Shown here: piece after piece, positions 25,983 through 35,274 of the stretch
Layout: every line of letters begins with the position of its first letter
Position numbering within the stretch: position 1 is the first letter of the stretch
Assembly (NCBI RefSeq): GCF_004122165.1
Contig: NZ_SBKO01000001.1
Location: 1-64,000, forward strand
DNA from: Flavobacterium amnicola
Lineage (GTDB): Bacteria; Bacteroidota; Bacteroidia; Flavobacteriales; Flavobacteriaceae
Direction: 5' to 3'
DNA: 64,000 nucleotides
Made by a program: the position numbers and the translations under genes
Notes under the pieces: model-generated
Told to the model about the DNA's origin: nothing
Databases searched by the model: none
What the model saw: only the letters and a program-made list of their open reading frames with translations

Positions 25983-28838
25983 TTACTTCGTTAAATACAT
26001 TTTTCTTCTTGCATATAAATCGTAAAACTGATCGTCTTTCAAATCGTCTATGAATAAAATACTTTCTCCGGTAGATTTCATCTCAGGCCCTAAAGCTTTG
26101 TTTACATTCGGAAACTTACTAAATGAGAAGACTGGCTGTTTGATGGCATATCCATTCAGTTTAGGATTGAAAGTGAAATCGGTGACTTTATTTTTACCCA
26201 ACATTACTTTCGTAGCATAATTCACATAAGGTTCTCCATACGCTTTTGCAATGAAAGGTACTGTTCTAGAAGCTCTTGGATTAGCCTCGATTATATATAC
26301 GGTATCGTCTTTTATGGCAAACTGAATATTGATCAAACCAACTGTTTTTAAAGCCACTGCAATTTTTTTGGTGTGGTCTTTAATTTGTTGCATCACAAAT
26401 TCACCTAAATTAAATGGCGGTAAAGTTGCATTAGAATCGCCTGAATGCACCCCACAAGGCTCAATATGCTCCATAATTCCGATGATGTAGACATTGCCAT
26501 CTGCATCGCAAATTGCATCGGCTTCCGCTTCAATCGCACCATCTAAATAATGGTCTAGTAATAATTTATTTCCTGGAATTGATTTTAACAAATCGATTAC
26601 ATGCTCTTCTAATTCTTGTTTGTTGATAACAATTTTCATCCCTTGACCACCCAACACATACGAAGGACGTACTAATAATGGAAAATCTAAGGTATCTGCA
26701 AGTTTTGTAGCTTCTTCAGCGCTTTCAGCAATTCCGAATTTTGGAAAAGGAATTTTTAAATCGGTTAACAATTCCGAAAAACGACCTCTATCTTCCGCTA
26801 AATCTAAGGCATCAAAAGAAGTTCCTAAGATTTTAATTCCGTATTTGTTTAATTTTTCGGCTAATTTCAGAGCGGTTTGACCACCTAACTGTACGATTAC
26901 ACCTTCTGGTTTTTCATGTTGAATGATATCATAAATATGTTCCCAAAAAACAGGTTCGAAATACAACTTATCGGCCGTATCAAAATCGGTTGAAACCGTT
27001 TCTGGATTACAATTAATCATGATGGTTTCGAAGCCACATTCTTTGGCTGCTAAAACCCCGTGCACACAAGAGTAATCGAACTCAATTCCTTGTCCAATTC
27101 TATTGGGTCCAGAACCCAAAACAATTACTTTTTTCTTATCAGACACACTACTTTCATTGTGTACATATCGCGTTCCGTCAGCTTTCTCAATTTCAGCTTC
27201 AAAAGTTGAGTAATAATAAGGCGTTTGCGCTTTAAATTCGGCCGCACACGTATCTACTAATTTGTATACACGTTGAATGTTCATTTCATCGCGTAATTTA
27301 TGCACTTGACTTTCCAAACAGCCCATCATGTGAGCAATTTGACGGTCTCCGTATCCTTTTTGTTTGGCTTCCAGTAATAATTCTTTTGGTAAAGAATCTA
27401 CTTTATATTTTGAAATTTCTCTCTCTAAGTGGAATAATTCTTCGTATTGCTTTAAGAACCACATGTCGATTTTTGTAATTTCATGAATTCTACTCAACGG
27501 AATTCCCATCGCGATAGCATCATAAATCACAAAAACACGATCCCAACTCGCAAAGGTTAGTTTTTCGATGATTTGCTCATAGTTCTTGTATCCTTTCCCA
27601 TCAGCCCCTAAACCATTTCGTTTAATCTCTAAAGATTGCGTGGCTTTGTGCAAGGCTTCTTGGAATGAACGTCCAATTCCCATTACTTCTCCCACTGATT
27701 TCATCTGCAATCCTAACGTTCTATCAGAACCTTCGAATTTATCGAAATTCCAACGTGGTATTTTTACGATTACGTAATCTAAAGTCGGCTCAAATAAAGC
27801 AGAAGTGGATTTTGTAATTTGATTTTGCAACTCATCTAAGTTATAGCCTAAAGCCAATTTCGAAGCAATCTTTGCAATCGGATAACCCGTTGCTTTAGAA
27901 GCCAATGCTGAAGAACGCGATACACGAGGATTGATTTCAATCGCTACAATATCTTCTTTTTCGTCAGGTGAAACGGCAAATTGTACGTTACAACCACCCG
28001 CAAAATTTCCGATAGAACGCATCATTAAGATGGCCATATCACGCATTTTTTGGAATGTTGTATCCGAAAGTGTCATTGCCGGCGCTACTGTAATCGAATC
28101 TCCCGTATGAATTCCCATCGGATCCATATTTTCAATCGTACAGATGATGACCACGTTGTCGTTACTATCGCGTAATAATTCTAATTCGTATTCCTTCCAA
28201 CCCATCAATGCTTTGTCAATTAAAACTTCGTGAATTGGCGATGCTTCTAAACCATAAGTCAAAGCAGCATCAAAATCTTCTTTTTTATAAATAATGGCAG
28301 CTCCCGTTCCACCCAAAGTAAACGAAGGACGAATTACCAGTGGAAACCCAAACTCTTGCTCAATTTCTTTTCCTTTTAAGAAAGAATTAGCCGTTTTAGC
28401 AGGCGCTTGAGGAACACCAATTTTATTTAATAAATTTTTAAATTGCTCTCTGTCTTCCGTAATATTAATCGCGTTGATATCTACCCCAATTAATCGTACG
28501 TTAAAATCTTTCCAAATTCCTTTTTCATCTGCCTCAATACATAAATTTAAAGCGGTTTGTCCTCCCATGGTAGGCAAAACAGCATCAATTTGCGGATGCG
28601 CTTTTAGAATTTCGATGATTGATTTGGTTGTCAGTGGTTTTAGGTATACATGATCGGCCATAGTAGGATCCGTCATGATAGTTGCTGGGTTGGAATTGAT
28701 AAGAATAACTTCAATTCCTTCTTCTCTTAAAGAACGTGCAGATTGTGATCCTGCGTAATCAAATTCGCAGGCTTGACCAATTACGATAGGTCCTGATCCA
28801 ATAATTAAAACCGATTTAATTGAATTGTCTTTTGGCAT
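25983..28838 (-). CDS. carB: Carbamoyl-phosphate synthase large subunit, lacking the allosteric domain
   Basis: Makes carbamoyl phosphate from bicarbonate, ATP and glutamine-derived ammonia, for pyrimidines and arginine. Two ATP-grasp halves are complete (VIGSGPIVIGQACEFDYAG and VLGSGPNRIGQGIEFDYSC start each). The protein has 951 residues against about 1070 in E. coli, and stops shortly after the second half (GPEMKSTGES...). The C-terminal MGS-like domain that binds UMP, IMP and ornithine is missing. Only 80 bases separate the stop from idi, so it is not hidden by a frameshift. No carA nearby. Confidence 0.96.
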   Translation of the reverse strand: MPKDNSIKSVLIIGSGPIVIGQACEFDYAGSQSARSLREEGIEVILINSNPATIMTDPTMADHVYLKPLTTKSIIEILKAHPQIDAVLPTMGGQTALNLCIEADEKGIWKDFNVRLIGVDINAINITEDREQFKNLLNKIGVPQAPAKTANSFLKGKEIEQEFGFPLVIRPSFTLGGTGAAIIYKKEDFDAALTYGLEASPIHEVLIDKALMGWKEYELELLRDSNDNVVIICTIENMDPMGIHTGDSITVAPAMTLSDTTFQKMRDMAILMMRSIGNFAGGCNVQFAVSPDEKEDIVAIEINPRVSRSSALASKATGYPIAKIASKLALGYNLDELQNQITKSTSALFEPTLDYVIVKIPRWNFDKFEGSDRTLGLQMKSVGEVMGIGRSFQEALHKATQSLEIKRNGLGADGKGYKNYEQIIEKLTFASWDRVFVIYDAIAMGIPLSRIHEITKIDMWFLKQYEELFHLEREISKYKVDSLPKELLLEAKQKGYGDRQIAHMMGCLESQVHKLRDEMNIQRVYKLVDTCAAEFKAQTPYYYSTFEAEIEKADGTRYVHNESSVSDKKKVIVLGSGPNRIGQGIEFDYSCVHGVLAAKECGFETIMINCNPETVSTDFDTADKLYFEPVFWEHIYDIIQHEKPEGVIVQLGGQTALKLAEKLNKYGIKILGTSFDALDLAEDRGRFSELLTDLKIPFPKFGIAESAEEATKLADTLDFPLLVRPSYVLGGQGMKIVINKQELEEHVIDLLKSIPGNKLLLDHYLDGAIEAEADAICDADGNVYIIGIMEHIEPCGVHSGDSNATLPPFNLGEFVMQQIKDHTKKIAVALKTVGLINIQFAIKDDTVYIIEANPRASRTVPFIAKAYGEPYVNYATKVMLGKNKVTDFTFNPKLNGYAIKQPVFSFSKFPNVNKALGPEMKSTGESILFIDDLKDDQFYDLYARRKMYLTK

Positions 28839-28881
28839 TGTAGTGTGTTGTTGTTGTTTGTATTATTTGGCGAAAAGGTAT

Positions 28882-28917
28882 AAAAAAAAGGCGATACTGA
28901 ATAGTAACGCCTTTAAT
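28882..28917 (-). terminator. Terminator of rpmH
   Basis: Minus strand AAGGCGTTACT...AGTATCGCCTT, one mismatch, then eight T. Lies between rpmH and carB. Confidence 0.85.
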
Positions 28918-28938
28918 ATGTTTAGAAAAAGTCAAACA

Positions 28939-29100
28939 TTATTTTTTGTGTCTTGGTTCGCAAGAAACAGTTAATTTATGTCTTCCTTTAGCTCTACGAC
29001 GAGCAAGCACTTTTCTTCCATTTGCAGAAGCCATTCTGTCCATAAAACCGTGCTTATTTCTTCTTTTTCTTTTCGATGGTTGAAACGTTCTCTTACTCAT
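28939..29100 (-). CDS. rpmH: 50S ribosomal protein L34
   Basis: 53 residues translated by hand: [20 protein letters not shown], then [20 protein letters not shown], then [13 protein letters not shown]. This is the L34 pattern ([36 protein letters not shown]). Component of the large ribosomal subunit. Own promoter (29163-29192) and terminator. It is not beside dnaA or rnpA as in many bacteria. Confidence 0.98.
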   Translation of the reverse strand: MSKRTFQPSKRKRRNKHGFMDRMASANGRKVLARRRAKGRHKLTVSCEPRHKK

Positions 29101-29162
29101 AACTTGGTATCTTTAAAATCTTGTATAAATATCTATCAAATAGGTTTCTGTAAAACCGAGTG

Positions 29163-29192
29163 CAAATATACAATCATTTTTTTTTCTTGCAA
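29163..29192 (-). promoter_or_regulatory. Promoter of rpmH
   Basis: Minus strand TTG (29190-29192), 19 bases, TATATTTG (29163-29170), followed by GCACTCGG. The leader is about 58 bases. Confidence 0.88.
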
Positions 29193-29257
29193 GTAGTTTT
29201 ATAAAATAATTTTAATTCCTTTTACTATATTTGCAACTCAATACAAAAACACATAAA

Positions 29258-29773
29258 ATGTTTCACAGAAATATCAAGCTAGTAATCGCTGCATTATTAA
29301 TAATTACAGGCATTTGGCAATTTACGGAAAGTAATATCGGGAACGGTATTTTCTTAATCCTTTTGGCAATTATTCCTATATTTTTATACTTCAAAAACGA
29401 ATATATCTTATTAGCATTCTTAAAACTAAGAAGTCAAGACTTCCCAGGTGCGAAGAAATGGCTAGATAAAATTGCGAATCCCGAAACTGCTTTAGTTCAA
29501 AAACAACAAGGATATTACAACTACCTTAATGGATTAATGGTTTCCCAAACCAATTTAAATCAAGCAGAGAAATTCTTTAAAAAAGCCATTAGCTTAGGAT
29601 TGAGTATGGATCAGGATTTAGCATTGGCAAAATTAAATCTTGCTGGAATTGCTATGAGTCGTCGAAGAAAAATTGAAGCTACCAATTTATTAAATGAAGC
29701 TAAAAAATTGGACAAACACAACATGTTAAAAGAGCAAATCACGATGATGAAAGATCAGTTGAAAAAAATATAA
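29258..29773 (+). CDS. Membrane protein with TPR-like repeats
   Basis: 171 residues. Two hydrophobic N-terminal segments (LVIAALLIITGIWQF; IFLILLAIIPIFLYF) are followed by a helical cytoplasmic or periplasmic region with TPR-like spacing (KAISLG...ALAKLNLAGIAMSRRRKIEA). Function unknown. The ATG at 29258 is chosen because a TATATTTG -7 element covers 29226-29233 and overlaps the in-frame TTG at 29231. Terminator follows. Confidence 0.8.
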   Translation: MFHRNIKLVIAALLIITGIWQFTESNIGNGIFLILLAIIPIFLYFKNEYILLAFLKLRSQDFPGAKKWLDKIANPETALVQKQQGYYNYLNGLMVSQTNLNQAEKFFKKAISLGLSMDQDLALAKLNLAGIAMSRRRKIEATNLLNEAKKLDKHNMLKEQITMMKDQLKKI

Positions 29774-29801
29774 CTCACTGTTTTACAAGTAAATAAAAAC
29801 A

Positions 29802-29831
29802 AAAAGCTGTGCGAAAAGTACAGCTTTTTTT
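29802..29831 (+). terminator. Terminator of the TPR-like membrane protein gene
   Basis: AAAAGCTGT (29802-29810) pairs with ACAGCTTTT (29820-29828), followed by T. Confidence 0.88.
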
Positions 29832-29928
29832 ATGCAAAAATGTCGTTCATCGAGAATTTTACTTGTTTGTCGGGTTAATTTTTTACATTTAGTAGGTAAG
29901 CATACTTTTGATCCCAATAAAAGAAGTT

Positions 29929-30621
29929 ATGAAAGCAACACTTACTTACATAGGACTAATTGTTACAACTTTAGTATTTTCTCAAAATACGGAAGACAGT
30001 TTTCCTAATGCCATAAAAAAGCATATTAAAGAATATAACAAACAAAGTGATTTAGCATTCAAAGAAAACGAAACCGTTAAAGCACAAGTATTATTTGATT
30101 CTTTAGTTTCGAATTATCTTATCGGAACTCAATTTCAGGATTACACTTTAAAAAGCTTCGAAAAAAAGAAAACCAAACTGAGCAAGTTTAAAAAACCAGT
30201 TTTCATATTAACCTATGCTTCTTGGTGCGTTCCTAGTAAAGGTGAATTTCAAGCCCTGAACAAATTGGCGCAAAAATTTTCAAAAGACGTAAAATTTGTC
30301 ATTCTTTTTTGGGACAAAAAACATTCGATTAAAAAAATTGCCCAAAAGTTTAATCACAATATTACCATTTGTTATGCTCATGAAACCTATAAAAATGATG
30401 CGCTTATCGTATCCCATTTAAAACATACTCTAGGATTCCCTACTTCTTATTTTCTCGATGAAAATCTTAAAGTCGTAAACATTAAAAGAGGTGGCGCTCA
30501 GCCTAACCGAAAAAGTTCCTTTGTTCAAGCCTACACTATGAACTATAATGCTTTCAGAGATGGTTTAGGAAGTTTACTCATTGGAAAAAACATCAAAGAC
30601 GAACAACTTACTACAAATTAA
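29929..30621 (+). CDS. Exported thioredoxin-fold protein with CxxS active site
   Basis: 230 residues starting MKATLTYIGLIVTTLVFSQ, a probable signal peptide. A TlpA/AhpC-type thioredoxin fold follows, with TYASWCVPSKGEFQALNKLA. The usual WCxxC is WCVPS: Cys100 remains, the second Cys is Ser103. Such CxxS proteins cannot carry out normal dithiol exchange and may act as monothiol isomerases or binding proteins. The cis-Pro region (LGFPTSYFLDE) is intact. The start at 29929 gives the signal peptide; an in-frame TTG at 29908 is less likely. Confidence 0.82.
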   Translation: MKATLTYIGLIVTTLVFSQNTEDSFPNAIKKHIKEYNKQSDLAFKENETVKAQVLFDSLVSNYLIGTQFQDYTLKSFEKKKTKLSKFKKPVFILTYASWCVPSKGEFQALNKLAQKFSKDVKFVILFWDKKHSIKKIAQKFNHNITICYAHETYKNDALIVSHLKHTLGFPTSYFLDENLKVVNIKRGGAQPNRKSSFVQAYTMNYNAFRDGLGSLLIGKNIKDEQLTTN

Positions 30622-30658
30622 AAATAAAGCATATCTATTTATGTGCTACCTTTAATTC

Positions 30659-31024
30659 ATGGTAAACAAGAATATTCCCTTTTCATTTATTTTTGACTAT
30701 CTCATTTCTTTAGATCTAAAAATCAAACCCATGTTTGGCATGTGGTCCATTTATGTAGAGGATAAAATCATGCTTATCTTAAGGCAACGAGATAAAAACC
30801 CGCAATCAAACGGTATTTGGGTGGCCACTCATAAAGAATTTCATCAGAGCCTGAAAAAAGATATTTCAGCTTTGACATCAATTGCTTCAGAAGAAAAGGA
30901 ATGGTTATTGATTTCTGAAGAAAATAAAGATTTTGAAACTTCTGTAAGAAATCTTTGCAACCTCATGTTAAATAAGGATTTACGAATTGGGAGAATTCCC
31001 AAACCGAAGAAACAGAAAAAGTAA
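30659..31024 (+). CDS. Conserved hypothetical protein, TfoX-N-like
   Basis: 121 residues. The segment KPMFGMWSIYVEDKIMLILR resembles the start of the TfoX/Sxy N-terminal domain (MFGxxxxYxxGKxxxLI). The rest is not familiar. No signal peptide; basic C-terminus (RIGRIPKPKKQKK). A role in competence regulation cannot be claimed. Ends one base before the convergent TSUP gene. Confidence 0.6.
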   Translation: MVNKNIPFSFIFDYLISLDLKIKPMFGMWSIYVEDKIMLILRQRDKNPQSNGIWVATHKEFHQSLKKDISALTSIASEEKEWLLISEENKDFETSVRNLCNLMLNKDLRIGRIPKPKKQKK

Positions 31025-31025
31025 G

Positions 31026-31403
31026 TTATTTTTCCAATAACATTTTACCAGCAATAATAATTAGGACGATGCTAAATATTTTTTTAAGCATTTTTTGATC
31101 CAAGCTTAAAGCCAATTTACTCCCAAAATAAGTTCCTACAACAAAAAACACCGCTATAACCGCCGCATATTTCCAGTTAATATAACCTTCTTTATAGTAA
31201 TTAAACACCGCAATCGCCGTTACAGGCACTACTAAAACAGCCAAACTTGTTCCTTGTGCTTGATGTTGACTAAACCCTAACAACAACACCAACATGGGCA
31301 CCATTATAATGCCACCTCCAACACCTACTAAACCACTAAGCATTCCTGCTAATAGTCCTATAATAAGTAACAATACGATTGTAGTCATGCTCATAGTTTT
31401 CAT
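31026..31403 (-). CDS. TSUP (TauE/SafE) family permease, half-length
   Basis: 125 residues with about four membrane segments and the N-terminal TSUP motif GLLAGMLSGLVGVGGGIIMV. Typical family members are about 250 residues with two such halves; this one has a single half and would need to dimerise. Substrate unknown (family: sulfite, sulfonates, organic anions). Last of a three-gene leftward run; its ATG overlaps the transglycosylase stop (ATGA). Confidence 0.85.
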   Translation of the reverse strand: MKTMSMTTIVLLLIIGLLAGMLSGLVGVGGGIIMVPMLVLLLGFSQHQAQGTSLAVLVVPVTAIAVFNYYKEGYINWKYAAVIAVFFVVGTYFGSKLALSLDQKMLKKIFSIVLIIIAGKMLLEK

Positions 31404-32242
31404 TTTATTGGTAGCTCTATTATATATTTTTTCTTATCTGGATTATCTAATTTTCGATCACGCAACCACGGATTGTAAATTTTTAATTCCTTATAATTAA
31501 CTCCTTGCGTTTTAGCAAAAGTAGTCAAATTTGTAATGGCACTGTCGATTTCAATTTTTCGGGTTGGAACATTCTCATACAAAGCCTCTTTTGGAATTGA
31601 AAAACCATACTTCTCAGCATTTTTCATTATCTCTTTTAATGCTAAAATTCTAAAAACATATCGAAACGTTTCATCTGTTAGTAACAAATCATAGTAGTTG
31701 GTTGTCTCTTGGAATTCAATTTGCTTTTGCAAACCCGACATGCCTCCGTTATAAGAAGCTGCAGCCATGGTCCAAGAACCAAACTTTTCTTTGGCTTTTA
31801 TCAAATAATCACAAGCCGCTTGTGTCGACTTTTCAAGATGGTAGCGTTCGTCAACTGTTTCGGTTACTTCCATTCCTTTTTCGCGAGCCGTTTGAGGCAT
31901 AAATTGCCAAAAACCTTTGGCTCCGGCACTTGAAGTAGCATTCGTAAGCGAACTTTCAATTACTGCTAAATACTTAAAATCATCTGGAACATTGTTTTTC
32001 GCCAAAATAGGTTCAATGATTGGAAAAAATTTATTGGCTCGCTTCATTATCAATATAGTGGAGCCATGTAAATTTTCATTCACCACTAATTCCCGATCAA
32101 AACGTTCTTTAACATCCGGTATATGTAATGGTGTTTCTTCTCCGCAAAAATCAATTTTCTCTGGTAAAAATTCTACAACTTTAGCACTTAAAAACACTAA
32201 AGACACTACTACAACCGATACTATACTTATTACTTTCTTCAT
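31400..32242 (-). CDS. Lytic transglycosylase (SLT domain)
   Basis: Cleaves peptidoglycan between MurNAc and GlcNAc with 1,6-anhydro formation. 280 residues with an N-terminal signal or anchor (VISIVSVVVVSLVFLSA), then an SLT domain with catalytic Glu96 in AVIESSLTNATSSAGAKG, followed by FWQFMPQTAREKG and AAASYNGG. No LysM repeats, although the C-terminus (LTTFAKTQGVNYKELKIYNP) looks like a degenerate one. Envelope-located. In an operon with the hydrolase upstream and the TSUP permease downstream. Confidence 0.9.
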   Translation of the reverse strand: MKKVISIVSVVVVSLVFLSAKVVEFLPEKIDFCGEETPLHIPDVKERFDRELVVNENLHGSTILIMKRANKFFPIIEPILAKNNVPDDFKYLAVIESSLTNATSSAGAKGFWQFMPQTAREKGMEVTETVDERYHLEKSTQAACDYLIKAKEKFGSWTMAAASYNGGMSGLQKQIEFQETTNYYDLLLTDETFRYVFRILALKEIMKNAEKYGFSIPKEALYENVPTRKIEIDSAITNLTTFAKTQGVNYKELKIYNPWLRDRKLDNPDKKKYIIELPIK

Positions 32243-32247
32243 TCTGT

Positions 32248-32904
32248 TTATTTCAATATTATTTCAGGCAAATTACTGTTGAACCATCGGAAACGATTCA
32301 AAATCATAATATGCGTACCTTCTTTTACTTGTATAAATTCTTTGATATTCTTTGACGGAAAAACTTCATCAGCATCCCCGTGAATATGAATTACCTTTTC
32401 ATCCATTTCAACTCTATCCCAACAAACTACTTGCTCTATCGCCCAATCCAAATAGTTTTTATCGCGCATGGTCATATACTTTTCATACAACTTGACCCTT
32501 TGCTTAATTAAATCCCCAAATGCATACTTCGCTAAAGCTTCCACATTTTGTGCCAAACTCGTGGGCAAAATTTTATAGGCTTTGGTTGTTTTGGCAATTT
32601 TCATTCGGCGTGGTAATTCTTTATTGCTTTTCACGCTCGAAATTATGATTACTTTCTTAGGATTCACAAATTGTGCCATTTCCTGAACCAGAATTCCACC
32701 AAACGAAACTCCAATTAAAACAGGATTTTCATGCGTAATCTTTTCAGCCATTCGTTTGGCATAGTGTTCCAAGGTTTCCTTCTTTTCAGGCAAGACCCAC
32801 TCGAGTAAATGCATTTCAAACAGTTCTTCCGACAACTTAATTCGTTCAAAGATAGCAGAACTTGCCGCCATTCCTGGCATAAAATAAACATGGATTTTTG
32901 ACAT
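32248..32904 (-). CDS. Alpha/beta hydrolase
   Basis: 218 residues. Nucleophile elbow GVSFGG (Ser67), acid/His region in HIHGDADEVFP and the GTHIMIL histidine. No signal peptide. Substrate unknown; short homologs are common in flavobacteria. Begins the leftward hydrolase - transglycosylase - TSUP run, with five bases to the next start. Confidence 0.85.
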   Translation of the reverse strand: MSKIHVYFMPGMAASSAIFERIKLSEELFEMHLLEWVLPEKKETLEHYAKRMAEKITHENPVLIGVSFGGILVQEMAQFVNPKKVIIISSVKSNKELPRRMKIAKTTKAYKILPTSLAQNVEALAKYAFGDLIKQRVKLYEKYMTMRDKNYLDWAIEQVVCWDRVEMDEKVIHIHGDADEVFPSKNIKEFIQVKEGTHIMILNRFRWFNSNLPEIILK

Positions 32905-33060
32905 TATCGGGTCAGATTACTTTTATTCAATAAATTTTCACGAAATTTGCATAAAAATAAGTATTTCCAATTTGAATGAATTGAACTTTACCTAAAATTA
33001 TCAATTTTTTAAGAATCGCTTTTGGCATTCACCAAAATATTCACGGCTCGAAATACTAAC

Positions 33061-33345
33061 ATGGAAATTAAAGACAATACTTTTTCAAGACAATTTGAAA
33101 CTTTTGCTGACGATAAATTAATCACGTTGGAATATTCTTTTCAAGAGAAAAAAATATTTTTAACGCGATTGAACACGCCAGAAAACTTTGATGATGAAGA
33201 ATTTATTTCAGATTTATTAAAAAATGTAATGGCCATCGCCTTGGAGCGAAAGTTAAAAGTCGTTCCAATTTTCCCAAAAGTGGCTGCCTTTTTTAAAAAA
33301 AATCCGGTTTACAGAGAATTACTTCCACCGGGAATTAGGATATAA
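33061..33345 (+). CDS. YjdJ-type small GNAT N-acetyltransferase
   Basis: 94 residues (MEIKDNTFSRQFETFADDKL...). This is the small COG2388 acetyltransferase fold: LEYSF strands, LLKNVMAIALERKLKVVPIFPKVAAFFKKNP resembles the family's P-loop-like CoA segment and C-terminal helix. Acceptor unknown. The ATG at 33061 is preferred over an in-frame TTG at 33022. Confidence 0.78.
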   Translation: MEIKDNTFSRQFETFADDKLITLEYSFQEKKIFLTRLNTPENFDDEEFISDLLKNVMAIALERKLKVVPIFPKVAAFFKKNPVYRELLPPGIRI

Positions 33346-33381
33346 CTCAAAAGTTCTTTCATAATTTCCTATTTTTATGGA

Positions 33382-33723
33382 ATGAACACAGAAGCAAACA
33401 AAATTAAAATCTTAGAATTTTTTGAAGAAATTCAGAAATATTACGAATCTAAAGTTGAAATCACCGAAGGTTTATGCACTTCTAGTGGTGATTTTTCTGC
33501 CGAAAAAACCACCTGGAATTTATTCGAATTTAATTTAGTCCGTTCTGCCTATCGAAATAATGGCGCGCGCTTCATGATGGAAGGCGATGGTTTTTATTAC
33601 GAATTGGACGCCCATGCGATTCTATCATTAAACCAACCCGGTAGACATAAATTTGAATTTGTAGAGCAACTCGGTGAAAGTGTTTTTAGAATTACAAAAC
33701 TTCGCTTTCATTATAAATATTAA
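33382..33723 (+). CDS. Hypothetical protein
   Basis: 113 residues, soluble, mixed alpha/beta. An N-terminal helix (NKIKILEFFEEIQKYYESK) is followed by strand-rich sequence ending FRITKLRFHYKY. No motif I recognise. It lies 37 bases after the acetyltransferase gene and may share its transcript. Confidence 0.6.
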   Translation: MNTEANKIKILEFFEEIQKYYESKVEITEGLCTSSGDFSAEKTTWNLFEFNLVRSAYRNNGARFMMEGDGFYYELDAHAILSLNQPGRHKFEFVEQLGESVFRITKLRFHYKY

Positions 33724-33740
33724 AAGTGAATTTTAAATAT

Positions 33741-35069
33741 TTACACAGAAACATTTAAAAATTCCATTCTTACACTTCCATCTTCGTCAATTTTTGTCAA
33801 ATTGATTTCATGTAAAGTATTGACTAATTCTGGATTCCAAGGCGTTTTTACTTTGACATAATTTTCGGTAAAGCCGTGAATATAGCCTTCTTTATTTTCC
33901 CCTTCAAACAAAACGGTTCTATTGGTTCCAATTTGACTTTCATAAAAAGCACGACGTTTTTTTACTGATAATCCACGTAACATTTTACTTCTTTTGGCAC
34001 GAACATTCCCAGGAACCACACCATCCATAGCAGCAGCTTCAGTATTGTCTCTTTCTGAATAGGTAAATACGTGTAAATAGGAAATATCCAAAGTATTCAG
34101 GAAATTATACGTTTCTAAAAACAATTCATCCGTTTCACCTGGAAAACCAACAATCACATCTACACCAATACAAGCGTGCGGCATGACTTCGCGAATTTTG
34201 GTCACGCGATCAAAATACAATTCACGTAAATAACGGCGTTTCATTTTTTTCAGAATCTCATTAGAGCCTGATTGTAATGGAATATGAAAATGCGGTACAA
34301 AAGTGCGACTTTGCGACACAAAATCGATGGTTTCGTTTTTTAATAAATTGGGTTCGATCGAAGAAATGCGCAAACGTTCAATACCGTCTACCTCATCCAA
34401 CGCTTTGACCAAATCTAGAAAAGTATGTTCGTGTTTTTTGTTTCCAAACTCTCCTTTTCCGTAATCGCCAATATTCACACCCGTTAATACAATTTCTTTA
34501 ATTCCTTTGGCAGAAATTTCAGCAGCATTTTGCAATACATTTTGCATCGTATCACTTCGAGAAATTCCACGAGCTAATGGAATAGTACAATACGTACATT
34601 TATAATCACATCCGTCCTGCACTTTCAAAAAAGCACGAGTTCGATCTCCAATGGAATAACTTCCGACATAAAAATCGGCTTCTTCAATTTCACAAGAATG
34701 CACCTCACCCATGTCATTTTTGGACAAGTCATTCAAATAATCGGTAATTTTAAATTTTTCGGTAGCACCCAAAACCAAATCAACTCCATCAACTGCCGCT
34801 AATTCTTCTGGTTTTAGTTGCGCATAACAACCCACGGCAGCGACAAACGCTTTATCGTTGAGTTTCATGGCTTTTTTTACAATTTGCTTGAATTGCTTGT
34901 CGGCGTTTTCAGTTACCGAACAAGTATTGATAACATAAATATCAGCCACTTCTTCAAAGTCTACACGATCGAAACCTTCGTCTTTAAAATTACGGGCAAT
35001 GGTAGAAGTTTCTGAGAAATTCAGTTTACAGCCTAAAGTATAAAAGGCTACTTTTTTGTTGTTTTCCAT
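33741..35069 (-). CDS. mtaB: tRNA N6-threonylcarbamoyladenosine (t6A37) methylthiotransferase
   Basis: Adds a methylthio group to t6A37 in tRNAs reading ANN codons. 442 residues. N-terminal MTTase domain with cluster-binding cysteines (Cys14 in LGCKLN, NTCSV, VGCYAQ), radical-SAM CxxxCxxC in DGCDYKCTYCTIP, and a C-terminal TRAM-like domain (GTNRTVLFEGENKEGYIHGF). The LKP/VNIGDYG features fit MtaB rather than MiaB. Start at 35069 (MENNKKVAFYTLGC); a start at 35081 adds four residues. Confidence 0.94.
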   Translation of the reverse strand: MENNKKVAFYTLGCKLNFSETSTIARNFKDEGFDRVDFEEVADIYVINTCSVTENADKQFKQIVKKAMKLNDKAFVAAVGCYAQLKPEELAAVDGVDLVLGATEKFKITDYLNDLSKNDMGEVHSCEIEEADFYVGSYSIGDRTRAFLKVQDGCDYKCTYCTIPLARGISRSDTMQNVLQNAAEISAKGIKEIVLTGVNIGDYGKGEFGNKKHEHTFLDLVKALDEVDGIERLRISSIEPNLLKNETIDFVSQSRTFVPHFHIPLQSGSNEILKKMKRRYLRELYFDRVTKIREVMPHACIGVDVIVGFPGETDELFLETYNFLNTLDISYLHVFTYSERDNTEAAAMDGVVPGNVRAKRSKMLRGLSVKKRRAFYESQIGTNRTVLFEGENKEGYIHGFTENYVKVKTPWNPELVNTLHEINLTKIDEDGSVRMEFLNVSV

Positions 35070-35274
35070 ATAAGTGCTCAATTAATGAAATCGTTGTCAA
35101 AAAATTGAGAGTGCAAATCTAAGAATATTATTTTTATCACCATTTTAGGTTAGAAAAAAAAATAAAAATAATTAGACAAACTACCTACGTCGATTTAAAA
35201 AGTCGTTGGTAGATTTGTGCTTTTTTGAGAGGATAATACGTATACATTTGCTCAAAATTATAAAAACAAACACT

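Noticed and set aside
25983..28838. CarB as a frameshifted or truncated pseudogene
   Set aside because: Only 80 bases separate its stop from idi, too short to hold the missing domain in any frame, and the rest is intact.
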